A stretch of DNA of 62,421 bases, taken from an uncultured Lachnobacterium sp. GTDB lineage: Bacteria > Bacillota > Clostridia > Lachnospirales > Lachnospiraceae. This document shows, piece by piece, positions 34,971 to 44,325 of this stretch. Numbering within the stretch: the stretch's first letter is position 1; each line of letters starts with the position of its first letter. Under the pieces are notes generated by a model, which saw only the letters and a list, made by a program, of their open reading frames with translations, did no database searches and was not told where the DNA came from. Location of the stretch: assembly GCA_937889225.1 (NCBI GenBank), contig CALAST010000014.1:1-62421 (forward strand), in the 5' to 3' direction. The translations under genes were made by a program, and so were the position numbers.

Positions 34971-37247
34971 ATATTCTGTTATTAATTCTATTAGAAGATT
35001 TTTAGCTGATTTATATACATAAGTACGCATAGTTATTATTCCATACATCATATTTTCCAAGCATATTTCAAAAAGCCATCCAAAACAAATAGGTTTCTGT
35101 TGTAAGGGAATATATAGGTCTATAATATCATTTAAATTTATAATTCTTTCATTCAACTCCAATAAGCAGTAATAGAGAAATTGAGCATGATTTCTGCTCG
35201 TGTCTCCCCAACAAATTGAAGCACCGGATTGAAAGAAATAGTTACTGTTCTCGTCAACACCAATATTATTAATTGAACAATCTCTAAGACAAAACCCATA
35301 TATCGGTTTATTCTCTTTGGCTATTGAAAATATTAGTGGTAAATATGTTGTGCATAATGTAATAAATTCTTTTGGAAAATGATTTTGCTTACTATATAAT
35401 GAATTATATAATTCTTTTGTTGCTGATTCAAGATACATATTATTATCTTCCAAGATTTTATTGTTGCAACAATATACATTATTTTCAAAAAGATGAAATA
35501 ACTTATTTATTTGATAAGAAGTGCTTTTTATTTCATCATGGGTTAATGGACGCAATCGTTTTTTTATAAAGATAAAATATTCATCTATAGAGTATATGAT
35601 TGGATTCACACCCTGTAAAGTTGCAGCAAATTTTTCATGTTCATATATGCTTTGGCGTGTACATACATGTTGTGTGTTGTATACTTTGTAGTAGGAATTT
35701 TCTAAGATTTTTGTATAGGGTTGCTGTAGCTCATAAGATTCGTTTTTATAAGTAAATGTCCATATACTAGAGTCCTTTTTAGGATGCTGTTCTTTTAATG
35801 ATGATATTTTCCCCAAATACTTTGTTAATAATGATAAAATATCGTCTCTTGAAATAATATCATTAAAGAAAGGATATATATTAATATAATTTGCAAAAAA
35901 ATTCATAGTAGAAATATCTTTAGATAAATCCCTAAATTCATCCTTGGTATTTAAAAATGCTGCAGTATAAACTTTTTCATGCAATTTTGAGAAGTCCCAT
36001 GCTTCTAAAACTTCTCCCATATATTTTTTTGCGTTAAGTCCTAAATGATTGGATAAGTATGGTTGTTTTATAAATAGTGACATTACATCACATAATCTTA
36101 TATAATCTCCATATGGTACTTGAAAGCCGTTAAACCAATCATGAACATAATCTGCACCGAAGCCATAAGGTGTTGAAATTACCGGAAGCCCTGCTGATAA
36201 AGCTTCTATGATTACACGTCCACCTGGTTCATAGGAAGAATGCATTATTAAAGCATGAGATTTTAAAAACAAAGTACTAATTCCTCTTTGATCTAGATAC
36301 CCCCACCATATTAACTCATTTGTTTTTTCATAATAAGAAATCTTATTACAAATATCTAAGTCATTTCTAAAATTATTAATTTCTTCTAGAGTTCCACCCA
36401 CAATCCAAAGTTGTGGACAATCTTCACGGAAACTCTCTTTAAGCATAAGCCATGCTTTTATAATAATATCTATTCCCTTATTTGCAGCTATTCTTCCACA
36501 ATAAAGAAAAGCTTTCTTCATCCACCATTTATTTTCAGCAGAAGTATTTTTTAATAAAGTACAATTTAATTTTGTTTTACTATTACTAGTAATGTCATCT
36601 TTATCAATTTTATGCATATATGGTATTCCAAAATTATCATGTGCAGGATATTTAAAAGCTTTTGATATTGGTCTACCTGGTATCACTAGCTTCTTTTCGG
36701 AAATTCCGTATAAATTGATTAAATCCTCTTTTTCAGATGTGGTAATACAGAAGATATATGCAGCATTTTCGAATATAGTTTTTTCTACTGAAAATCGTTC
36801 AGGTATAGCTTCTGTATAACCTGTCATATTTCGACGTAAACCGTTCGAAATAACAGTATGTACAAAAGGAATTCCAATAAGCTTACTTAAGTCAATAGCA
36901 ACTTGTCCAGAATTCCAATAAATACTATGTATTAAATCAGGTGAAAAACAATAATCTTCTAAAACTTCTTGTATGATTTCCATAGTTTGTTTATGTAAAC
37001 CATAAAACAGTTTTTTGTCAATAAGATTCTCACCATTTAGTATTATTCGGCGAATCATGCAATGTGATGAAATAAATTCTTGTTCTTGTAAGTAAGGATG
37101 AGACTTTCGTGTAATAAGTAGGATATTCATATCTTTATCAGATAAAAATGTTAAAAGCTCACGAATATAACTATGTGTGCCACCACCTTCTCCTATACCT
37201 GCTGGAGCAGTAGGATCAGCATGTAAAGATATCATTAAAAGATTCAT
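34959..37247 (-). CDS. GT4-type glycosyltransferase fused to a degenerate kinase-like domain
   Basis: A 762-residue protein. Residues 1-430 are a GT-B glycosyltransferase of the GT4 type: GEGGGTHSYIRELLTFL at the N-terminus, FLYCGRIAANKGIDIIIKAW, and the donor-binding SSYEPGGRVIIEALSAGLPV. Residues of roughly 490-762 resemble an aminoglycoside-phosphotransferase fold, with GFCLRDCSINNIGVD (about 651-665) like a catalytic loop. The following metal-binding motif reads YFFQSGASICWGD and lacks the expected acidic residue, so it may be non-catalytic. An AAGGAGG site precedes the ATG. It lies 13 bp after the GT2 gene and is AT-rich like the rest of the cassette. No membrane span is evident. Confidence 0.75.
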   Translation of the reverse strand: MNLLMISLHADPTAPAGIGEGGGTHSYIRELLTFLSDKDMNILLITRKSHPYLQEQEFISSHCMIRRIILNGENLIDKKLFYGLHKQTMEIIQEVLEDYCFSPDLIHSIYWNSGQVAIDLSKLIGIPFVHTVISNGLRRNMTGYTEAIPERFSVEKTIFENAAYIFCITTSEKEDLINLYGISEKKLVIPGRPISKAFKYPAHDNFGIPYMHKIDKDDITSNSKTKLNCTLLKNTSAENKWWMKKAFLYCGRIAANKGIDIIIKAWLMLKESFREDCPQLWIVGGTLEEINNFRNDLDICNKISYYEKTNELIWWGYLDQRGISTLFLKSHALIMHSSYEPGGRVIIEALSAGLPVISTPYGFGADYVHDWFNGFQVPYGDYIRLCDVMSLFIKQPYLSNHLGLNAKKYMGEVLEAWDFSKLHEKVYTAAFLNTKDEFRDLSKDISTMNFFANYINIYPFFNDIISRDDILSLLTKYLGKISSLKEQHPKKDSSIWTFTYKNESYELQQPYTKILENSYYKVYNTQHVCTRQSIYEHEKFAATLQGVNPIIYSIDEYFIFIKKRLRPLTHDEIKSTSYQINKLFHLFENNVYCCNNKILEDNNMYLESATKELYNSLYSKQNHFPKEFITLCTTYLPLIFSIAKENKPIYGFCLRDCSINNIGVDENSNYFFQSGASICWGDTSRNHAQFLYYCLLELNERIINLNDIIDLYIPLQQKPICFGWLFEICLENMMYGIITMRTYVYKSAKNLLIELITEYKKL

Positions 37248-37260
37248 AATTCCTCCTTTA

Positions 37261-38142
37261 CTAAATAATCTTTTTTTCCGTTGTCTTTTCTAAAATTAGT
37301 TTAAATTTTGAAGGAGCTACTATTACCGTTCTTATAAATATAATAAACCATTTCAAATACATTTTATTATTTCTATATGATTTGGCAATTTTGCAACATA
37401 TGTTAATATATGCTTCTTTATTATTTATGTAATGCTTTTTATATTTTTTAAATAATAATAAATACCCCTGTAAAGCTTTTTGTGGATTCTGAGATATTTG
37501 ATTTTCACCATGTATATAATGTTTAAATAAAATACTGTCTATTCCATATATCTTAAAATGTTGACTTATTTGCAAACAAAAATCATAATCTTGTCTGGCC
37601 TGAAAACGTGTATCAAATCCATTTACATAATAAAAGCAGTCTCTGGTCACCATAATTTGAGAAGTTGTACCAATTCGATTTTTAGTTAATAAATCTTGAA
37701 AAATAGGATTTGACATAAAATCTATTGAATTACCATATAGTTTTTCTTTATATGATGAATCTCTTGTATCAATCAGAAGTCCCTTGCAAAAAACAAGAGA
37801 ATATCCTTGACTAATATAGTCAATTTGTTCTTGTGCTTTTGTAGGAAACCATTCATCATCATCATCTAAAAACGCAATGTATTCTCCGTTTGAGTTAGCA
37901 ACTCCTAAATTTCTCGCCGCACATGCACCTAAATTTCCGAATTGTTTTAAGTACTTTATTTCTTGTTCATTACAATATTCTTTTATTTTATTAGATAATG
38001 CAGAATCGTTAAGGTTGTCGTCAATTATAATTATTTCTATATAAGGATATGTTTGATTCTTTACACTAAAAACAGCTCTATCTAAAATTTGAAGTTCTCT
38101 TTCATAAGTAGTAATAATAACACTAAGTAATTTTTCTTTCAT
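37261..38142 (-). CDS. GT2 family glycosyltransferase
   Basis: A 293-residue GT-A glycosyltransferase. LLSVIITTYERE begins the fold, IIIIDDNLND contacts the nucleotide, YIAFLDDDDEWFPTKA carries the DxD metal motif, and RQDYDFCLQIS fits the acceptor/catalytic Asp. It would transfer a sugar from a nucleotide donor to a glycan or protein. Its ATG at 38142 and ribosome binding site lie inside the right inverted-repeat arm. It is first in a two-gene unit with the GT4 fusion and is read from the promoter at 38202-38230. Confidence 0.88.
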   Translation of the reverse strand: MKEKLLSVIITTYERELQILDRAVFSVKNQTYPYIEIIIIDDNLNDSALSNKIKEYCNEQEIKYLKQFGNLGACAARNLGVANSNGEYIAFLDDDDEWFPTKAQEQIDYISQGYSLVFCKGLLIDTRDSSYKEKLYGNSIDFMSNPIFQDLLTKNRIGTTSQIMVTRDCFYYVNGFDTRFQARQDYDFCLQISQHFKIYGIDSILFKHYIHGENQISQNPQKALQGYLLLFKKYKKHYINNKEAYINICCKIAKSYRNNKMYLKWFIIFIRTVIVAPSKFKLILEKTTEKKII

Positions 38143-38182
38143 AATTTTCCTTATCAAAATCAAAGGATAATATCTGATTATC
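38140..38182 (-). repeat. Right arm of the 43-bp perfect inverted repeat (IRR)
   Basis: The reverse complement of this stretch equals 31826-31868 base for base. It holds the same GATAATcagatATTATC core, AAGGA ribosome binding site and ATG, here serving the GT2 gene. After the ATG the two copies diverge immediately, so exchange at the core would swap the whole downstream genes without altering either protein. Confidence 0.95.
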
Positions 38183-38201
38183 CATTATTTATACAATTCA
38201 T

Positions 38202-38230
38202 ATTATCAAAATCTTTTCTAAAATTGTTAA
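38202..38230 (-). promoter_or_regulatory. Predicted promoter pointing into the invertible segment from the right
   Basis: On the minus strand TTAACA (38225-38230) and GATAAT (38202-38207) are separated by 17 bp. The promoter lies 20 bp outside the inverted repeat, so it stays fixed when the segment flips. In the present orientation it drives the glycosyltransferases; inverted, it would drive the nuclease-NTPase gene. Confidence 0.6.
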
Positions 38231-38280
38231 TAATAAAGTTCGACAATTAACACCTTTTATTTATAACAAGAACAAAATTT

Positions 38281-38292
38281 TGATAATTATCA
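38281..38292. repeat. TGATAATTATCA palindrome beside the right inverted repeat
   Basis: A 12-bp perfect palindrome about 100 bp outside the right arm. Its GATAAT and ATTATC halves are the same words that form the core of the inverted repeat, here without the 5-bp spacer. It could be an accessory recombinase site or chance in AT-rich DNA. The rest of 38231-38440 has no gene I can support. Confidence 0.3.
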
Positions 38293-38440
38293 TTTTTATT
38301 TTAAAGGAAACATATCTACTATTATAAGGGACAGAATATGCAAAATACTTACTTAAGAACACTATTAAATACACATTCTTCAAAATCTCTCCCTATCCTG
38401 CATCATACCCACCAAAAACAATCTCATAAATTATTAAAAA

Positions 38441-39301
38441 TTATAATATAGTCCCTTTCTTCCGATACTGCAACGGCGTAACCTGATACATCTCCTTAAA
38501 ATTCCGTATAAAAAGATTCACACTAAAAAATCCACAAGACAACGCAACTTCCGTAATCGGCAAATCTGTACTAAGTAACAACTGCTTCGCCTTTGTCATA
38601 CGAAGATGCCCTACATACTGCATAAAACTAATGGAAAAATGCTTCTTAAAATATACCGAAATATATTTCTCCGATAAATGAAATTCTTCTGCAAGCATCC
38701 GCAACGTAATCTTTTCCGTATAATGTTGTTGGATATAAGAAAGCATTTCCCTTTGCAAACTGGAAGCATGAGCAAAAGAAGGCTTACAAAAAGCATTACT
38801 TTTTATAAATATTTCTATGATTTCCAATAATAAAATTCGAGTACGAAGCTGATATCCTGTTACTTTTTCATCATTGATTACTATTATCCTTTTTAATAAT
38901 TCTACTATTTGTACTTTTATACTCTCATCCATAATACATACCGAAAATAGTAAATTTTTCATTCGTAAAGGCTGTAATACCTTCTGCTCTAACAAATCTT
39001 CTGTCTGAAATGAAACAAACTCCAATGGAAACAAAATCGTATAATACGCTACTGCCATATCATCGGATTCCATAAAATGCAATTCCCCCGGATTCACAAA
39101 AAACACATTTCCTGATGAAGCCTGATAAATTTCTTTTTGCACACAAATCGAAAGGTTCCCCTTTTTTACATAAATTATCTCTATCTCATCATGCCAATGT
39201 ACCGGAATATGAAATGCCCGTCTCGGATGATGTATAAAATACTGCGTATAGGGATATTCTTTTGTCCCATGCGGTTTATTTTCTTTTAATTCTAAATACA
39301 T
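38441..39301 (-). CDS. AraC family transcriptional regulator
   Basis: A 286-residue regulator. The N-terminal cupin sensor (about 15-100) contains FHIPVHWHDEIEIIYVKKG and VFFVNPGELHF. The C-terminal double helix-turn-helix reads LRMLAEEFHLSEKYISVYFK and LPITEVALSCGFFSVNLFIRNF, then KEMYQVTPLQYRK. It is divergent from the MATE transporter gene, with 267 bp between them, and may regulate it. It also reads toward the invertible cassette, so read-through into it is possible. The ligand is probably a small sugar or similar, but this is unproven. Confidence 0.92.
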   Translation of the reverse strand: MYLELKENKPHGTKEYPYTQYFIHHPRRAFHIPVHWHDEIEIIYVKKGNLSICVQKEIYQASSGNVFFVNPGELHFMESDDMAVAYYTILFPLEFVSFQTEDLLEQKVLQPLRMKNLLFSVCIMDESIKVQIVELLKRIIVINDEKVTGYQLRTRILLLEIIEIFIKSNAFCKPSFAHASSLQREMLSYIQQHYTEKITLRMLAEEFHLSEKYISVYFKKHFSISFMQYVGHLRMTKAKQLLLSTDLPITEVALSCGFFSVNLFIRNFKEMYQVTPLQYRKKGTIL

Positions 39302-39568
39302 ATTTTTCCTATTCCTTTATATTTTAATCTCTAAACAACCTAATAAGGCAACACACCATTTTAAATTACAAAAAGTATAAAATATCTCATTCCTTAAGGC
39401 ATAATAATTACACCCCTATTCTTCTCAAGCATAACAAATATATAGAAAAAGTGCAATTTTTTATAGAAATTATGTGAGAATTTTTGCATTTAAGACGGTA
39501 AAATATGTGATAAGCATTTATTATATTCTATTAACTACTTACAATCTATCAATAAATGGAGAACTGTT

Positions 39569-40888
39569 ATGGATACAAACAGAAAAACTTTGGGACAGCT
39601 TTTTGTGCCTATTTGTTTTGAAACACTTTTCTATATGCTGGCTGGCATGGTAGATACATTAATGTTATCTTCCGTCAGCGACCAAGCCGTTGGTGCAGTT
39701 GGTACTGCAAATACTTACATTGGCATGTTCATTATTATGTTTTCTGTCATCTCTACAGGTATGATGGCAGTTATGACTCAAAATATCGGTGCAAATAAAC
39801 CCGGGATTGCTTATCAGGCAAGACAAATTGGGGTGGCTTTCAATGCAACCCTTGGAATAGCCTTAGGTGCACTTCTCTTTTTTGGTGGAGGCACAATCCT
39901 TTCTATCGTAGGAATTGCTGATTCTTTGCGAGCTCCTGCGGAAAGTTATTTACAAATTGTTGGTGGATGCTGCTTTTTAAATGCACTCATTCCTATTTTT
40001 GCAGGATATCTAAGAGCTTTTGGCTTTATGCACCAGTCTTTAATTGCAACCATTATTGCCAATGTTTTAAATCTGGTCTTAAATGCAGTATTTTTATTTA
40101 TCTTTGATATGGGTGTTGTTGGCGTTGCAATTGCAACTGTAATTTCCAAACTGGTAAATTTAATCATTGTATTTATCGCTTCCTGCATATTGGTAAAGGC
40201 AAAAGAAGATTCACATCGTTTGCCATCAAAAGAAATTTTCAAACAGATTATTAAGATTGGTTTTCCATCTGCTTTGGAATCTGCATTATATAACTTTGCC
40301 ATGACACTTATGATTCGTTTTTTGAATCAAATGGACCCGGATGGTTTAAACGTAACTGCACGTTCTTACACTTCGCAGATTACAAATTTCTCTTATTGTA
40401 TTGCTGCTGCACTTGCACAGGCAAACGCAATTATGACAGGCTGGCGAATTGGTGCAAAAGAATTTGATGCTTGCGATAAAGGTACAAAAAAGGCGGCTCT
40501 GATTGGGATTATTGTTGCTATCATTGTAGAATCTATATTCGCTTTATGTTCAGGTTCTATTATGACTCTGTTTTCCGATGACCCACAAATCATTGAACTG
40601 GTAGGAAAACTGCTTTTAATTGACATTCTTTTAGAAATAGGTTGCTCTGCAAATCTGGTTTTTGGCACAGCGTTAAAAACCAGCGGTGATGCCGTATTTC
40701 CTGTGATTATTGCTGCAATCTTTATGTTTTTGTGTGCCGTAGGCGGAACTTACTTTTTTGGAATCCATATGGGATTAATGGCTGTTGGTGCTTATATCGG
40801 ACTCGCAATGGACGAATGTGTCCGTGCAATTGCCATGTTTTTACGCTGGCAAACCGGTAAGTGGAGAACCACAGGCATTGTTCAATAA
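39569..40888 (+). CDS. MATE family efflux transporter
   Basis: A 439-residue, 12-span MATE transporter that would export drugs or metabolites using a Na+ or H+ gradient. Family features include MVDTLMLSSVSDQAVGAVG near the N-terminus and a second half starting about residue 225 (IIKIGFPSALESALYNFAMT). A GGAGAA site precedes the ATG. It sits divergent to the AraC gene, a common regulator-target arrangement. Confidence 0.92.
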   Translation: MDTNRKTLGQLFVPICFETLFYMLAGMVDTLMLSSVSDQAVGAVGTANTYIGMFIIMFSVISTGMMAVMTQNIGANKPGIAYQARQIGVAFNATLGIALGALLFFGGGTILSIVGIADSLRAPAESYLQIVGGCCFLNALIPIFAGYLRAFGFMHQSLIATIIANVLNLVLNAVFLFIFDMGVVGVAIATVISKLVNLIIVFIASCILVKAKEDSHRLPSKEIFKQIIKIGFPSALESALYNFAMTLMIRFLNQMDPDGLNVTARSYTSQITNFSYCIAAALAQANAIMTGWRIGAKEFDACDKGTKKAALIGIIVAIIVESIFALCSGSIMTLFSDDPQIIELVGKLLLIDILLEIGCSANLVFGTALKTSGDAVFPVIIAAIFMFLCAVGGTYFFGIHMGLMAVGAYIGLAMDECVRAIAMFLRWQTGKWRTTGIVQ

Positions 40889-40931
40889 AATAATGCAAGG
40901 TTCAATTCCTCTCTGACCTTGCACTATCAAA

Positions 40932-40972
40932 AAAATCCATGTACCTCTCTTAAATATAGGTACATGGATTTT
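40932..40972. terminator. Bidirectional terminator between MATE and MFS genes
   Basis: AAAATCCATGTACCT pairs perfectly with AGGTACATGGATTTT. The stem sits between convergent stops at 40888 and 40986, with A/T runs on both sides. A smaller TGCAAGGT/ACCTTGCA hairpin precedes it at about 40894-40923. Confidence 0.85.
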
Positions 40973-40985
40973 ATTATTCATACAA

Positions 40986-42146
40986 CTATCTTATTTTCAT
41001 CAACCGTTCATACATCACCACCATAAGTGCCAATATCGCCAACAAATACACCGGAAGCAATGCCACATGGATATGATTTGCAAGAATGCCAAACAGCGAT
41101 GGCATGGAAAGCGAACCCATATATGCACTTGCCATCTGCACTCCGATAATTGCCTGTGATTTATCTTCTCCGAAAATAGATGGAGTAGAATGAATAATAC
41201 AAGGATAAATCGGTGCACATCCTAATCCAATAAAAATAAATCCGATTACCGATACGATTTCTGACAACGGCAATAATACAATCAAAATCCCAACGAATAC
41301 AATTCTTTGTCCAAGACGTATCATTTGACTATCATTTAATTTCATAGTGATAAATCCGCTTAAAAATCGTCCAATCGTAATGCCTATGTAAAACATACTT
41401 GCATAAGCTGCTGCTGTTTCTGTAGGAGTTCCTTTAAATAAAACCAAATAACTGCTTGCCCAAAGTCCTGCCGTTTGTTCCAATGCACAATAACAGAAAA
41501 ATGCTATCATAATTTCCTTTGCACCGGAAATAGCAAACACTTCTTTTAAACTTAAGGCTTTTGCCGGCTGTGTTGTTCCATCTTCACCAACCATTCCCAC
41601 ACGTTCTTTCCATAATGGTAAGCTAAAGACTAATATCGCTGTAAGTGCAACTTGAATGATTGCAATTGTGCGATATCCATCATTCCAGATTCCACCGCCC
41701 ATAAGAATAAAACTAAGTATATAAGGACCTGCCGAGGCTCCTATGCCCCACATGCAATGCAGCCAACTCATATGGCGGCTTGTATAGTGCAATGCCACAT
41801 AGTTATTCAAGGAAGCATCTACACCACCCGCACCTAATCCATACGGGATTGCCCATAAACACAGCTCAATAAAAGAATTTGATAAGGAAAATCCAAATAA
41901 TGCAACTGCTGTCATCGCAACACTAACTGCTGTTACTTTTCCTGTCCCAAATTTGAATGTCATTCTGTCACTAGCAAGACTTGATAGGATTGTTCCAATA
42001 GACATAATAACGGATATAATTCCTGCAAAAGATACCGGTACATCAAACTGCTGATACATTGTCGGCCACACACCACCAAGCAATGCGTCCGGAAGCCCTA
42101 AACTGATAAATGCCAAATAAATGATTGCTAAAAGTAAATGAATCAT
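40986..42146 (-). CDS. MFS transporter
   Basis: A 386-residue, 12-span major facilitator. IYLAFISLGLPDALLGGVWP opens helix 1, and the loop 2-3 motif is seen as SLASDRMTFKFGTGKV. The helix-4 region AIPYGLGAGGVDASLNNYV resembles the fucose/glucose permease-like branch. GGAGG precedes the ATG. No sugar gene is adjacent, so the substrate is unknown. Confidence 0.88.
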   Translation of the reverse strand: MIHLLLAIIYLAFISLGLPDALLGGVWPTMYQQFDVPVSFAGIISVIMSIGTILSSLASDRMTFKFGTGKVTAVSVAMTAVALFGFSLSNSFIELCLWAIPYGLGAGGVDASLNNYVALHYTSRHMSWLHCMWGIGASAGPYILSFILMGGGIWNDGYRTIAIIQVALTAILVFSLPLWKERVGMVGEDGTTQPAKALSLKEVFAISGAKEIMIAFFCYCALEQTAGLWASSYLVLFKGTPTETAAAYASMFYIGITIGRFLSGFITMKLNDSQMIRLGQRIVFVGILIVLLPLSEIVSVIGFIFIGLGCAPIYPCIIHSTPSIFGEDKSQAIIGVQMASAYMGSLSMPSLFGILANHIHVALLPVYLLAILALMVVMYERLMKIR

Positions 42147-42292
42147 AAACTACACCTCCAAAAAATTCGTTATATAAATAACAATGCCCTTAATATAGCG
42201 AATTTTGTTAAGAAATGCAATTGCAAAACTAAAATTTCTTCGTATTTTTTCGTAAAGGAATATGAGGTTGATAAATAAAAATTTTATTAAAC

Positions 42293-43312
42293 TTATTTCT
42301 TCTTTTCGTTAAAATACACCCATAAATTTTTTATCTGATATTTGATATCCTCAAATTCCCATAACTTCTTCGAACGTTCCCTGCTGTTTGGGTCATTTAT
42401 TTTTATTTTTCCGTTTTCCACACCCACAAGTACAATAAAATGTCCTGAATCTGTAAAGTCCCCCTGTCCCATAATACAAATAATCGGATTTCCATTCTGA
42501 AGATGTTGTTTTACCATATTTTCATCCAACGGAAGTTCTCTTGCCCTAAGTCCCAGTTCCGAAGCTCCACGAGACATAAACTCCCACGAAGTCCCTGTTC
42601 CTTGTACATAATAGCCATTTTTCTGTGCATATTCTGCCATATATATTGGAGTAAGCGTTGGATTTTGAAGCAAATGCATTGCCACCATTGATAAACATGT
42701 TGGTCCGCAGCCTGTGATTCCTAATACACTACTTCCATATGCATAATATCCCCAGCGGTTGTCCCATTGCATGAAAAGAGGTATCTCTTCCTTATTTAAA
42801 TATTCGTTCAATGGTTCTTGGGAATAGGTTTCTTTTTTTAGTGGGTAATTTAACACAAATTCCTCAGTTTCAGGATTTTTTTCGAATAGTTCTATGAATT
42901 CCTCCGGATATTCAGCTATAGAGATATGATTCCGTTTTGCAAAATTTTGGATTTTCTCCTTGATAGCTGTTAGCTCTATTTCGTTTAACCTGCTTTCACT
43001 TATTTCTGTTTCATTTATTTTCGTTCCATTCACTCCCTTATTTATTCCTAGCTCATTTATTTCCGTCTTATTTATCCCGGTTTCATTCAATTCTGTCCCG
43101 TCCGTTTCCTGTTGTATTGCCACAATCTGTCCTAGCTTCCCCACATCTTGATTGATATTATTATATTTTACATTTTCCTTCCATAACATACATAGCGTAA
43201 TGACCAAATAAATAAAAAGGATAAAAATTGCAAGGGTAATACCAGCCATTATCCATCTGATTTTCCTTCTTTTCCAATATATTTTTCTTGTATTTTTTCT
43301 ATTATTTTTCAT
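42293..43312 (-). CDS. Membrane-anchored C39-like cysteine peptidase domain protein, paralogue of 8641-9636
   Basis: A 339-residue protein with a strongly basic N-terminus, one membrane span (about 20-43), a low-complexity linker and a C39-like domain (about 175-339). The likely Cys is in ITGCGPTCLSMVAMHLL and the likely His is in DSGHFIVLVGV, followed by INDPNSRERSK. The linker repeats short units such as ETGINKTEINELGINK. Layout and motifs match the protein at 8641. It lies downstream of the two-component operon on the same strand but with a 212-bp gap, so co-regulation is only possible. Confidence 0.78.
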   Translation of the reverse strand: MKNNRKNTRKIYWKRRKIRWIMAGITLAIFILFIYLVITLCMLWKENVKYNNINQDVGKLGQIVAIQQETDGTELNETGINKTEINELGINKGVNGTKINETEISESRLNEIELTAIKEKIQNFAKRNHISIAEYPEEFIELFEKNPETEEFVLNYPLKKETYSQEPLNEYLNKEEIPLFMQWDNRWGYYAYGSSVLGITGCGPTCLSMVAMHLLQNPTLTPIYMAEYAQKNGYYVQGTGTSWEFMSRGASELGLRARELPLDENMVKQHLQNGNPIICIMGQGDFTDSGHFIVLVGVENGKIKINDPNSRERSKKLWEFEDIKYQIKNLWVYFNEKKK

Positions 43313-43524
43313 ATTGTTTCTTAGCTCCCAAATATATATGGATAACCATTTTCATAAAAGCACCATTTCCTATAATGAAAATAGTTATCTTAATGATTCC
43401 TGCCACACTTCTTTCATTGATTACTAATAACTAATCATGTGTGAACAATAATCATTTTAATATATTCTGTCATCCAACAAGAAACGCAACAGCATCAAAA
43501 CAGCATCATAGTATTCCTTTTTCT

Positions 43525-44262
43525 TTATTCTGCATCAAAAAATGCCTCCGTTTTACTCAAGTTTCCCGGATAAATATTGAACCATATCCAATCGCTTTCC
43601 TTAAAAAAAGGAAAATACATATACTCCTTATTTTCATTATGCACAACTTCTAATGCACCTTCCCAATCTTTCATCTTATTCATATAATTTCCTTGAAATT
43701 TATAAACTTCAAATCCATAATACTTGACTATTATTATCTTTATGCACTCTGGCAAGTTTCCCTCATCTATCTGCAAACTATCAGCCGGAATCTGAAACCC
43801 TAATATCTTCTCCGTAATTTCATCTATCCAGAATCTACATATCTGTTCTTCTTGATTTACTGCCTCACAATACCATACCGGATAAACCTGTTCTGTTTCA
43901 AAATCCGCAAATGCCAAAGAATATACTTGCATCTTTTCAAATTCATGCTCCATATCTGCATTCAGCATTTTTAAAAATTCCATCATACTTTCTTTCGCAT
44001 GGTGATATGCCCATCCATTTTCCAATTCTTCCTCTCGTGTCTGTATATAAATTTCTCCTACCATCAAGGTCGGAAAATGATACAATTCCTGAAAGAAATC
44101 AATTTCTGATGTCTTCAACTCTATTTTTTCTATGTCAAAATTTTTTTCAGAAAACTGCAAATGACGGTCTTCCAATGTGGTTACAATTGTCGGAAAAGCG
44201 TATCCTCCAAACAACAACAATAACATCCCCATTACTGCAAGGCTGCTTCTAGCTTTCTTCAT
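43525..44262 (-). CDS. Exported protein of unknown function, in a two-component operon
   Basis: A 245-residue protein with a signal-anchor (KKARSSLAVMGMLLLLFGGY) and an acidic, Tyr- and Trp-rich extracellular part. No catalytic motif is recognised. I take the ATG at 44262, which follows GGAGG; an ATG four codons earlier contains that site. It is 63 bp downstream of the histidine kinase, so it may be a target or accessory sensor of that system. Confidence 0.65.
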   Translation of the reverse strand: MKKARSSLAVMGMLLLLFGGYAFPTIVTTLEDRHLQFSEKNFDIEKIELKTSEIDFFQELYHFPTLMVGEIYIQTREEELENGWAYHHAKESMMEFLKMLNADMEHEFEKMQVYSLAFADFETEQVYPVWYCEAVNQEEQICRFWIDEITEKILGFQIPADSLQIDEGNLPECIKIIIVKYYGFEVYKFQGNYMNKMKDWEGALEVVHNENKEYMYFPFFKESDWIWFNIYPGNLSKTEAFFDAE

Positions 44263-44325
44263 ATTTTCCTCCATTTAAAGTTTTTCAATCTCTAACTGCC
44301 ACAAGGTAATCCCTCTTACCCACAC

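Noticed and set aside
31826..38182. The 43-bp repeats as attachment sites of an integrated element
   Set aside because: Integration makes direct repeats. These are in inverted orientation and each carries the start of a different gene, which fits inversion rather than excision.
38340..38453. 37-codon plus-strand frame with AAGGGA upstream
   Set aside because: The composition looks random, it overlaps the end of the AraC gene, and no family is recognised.
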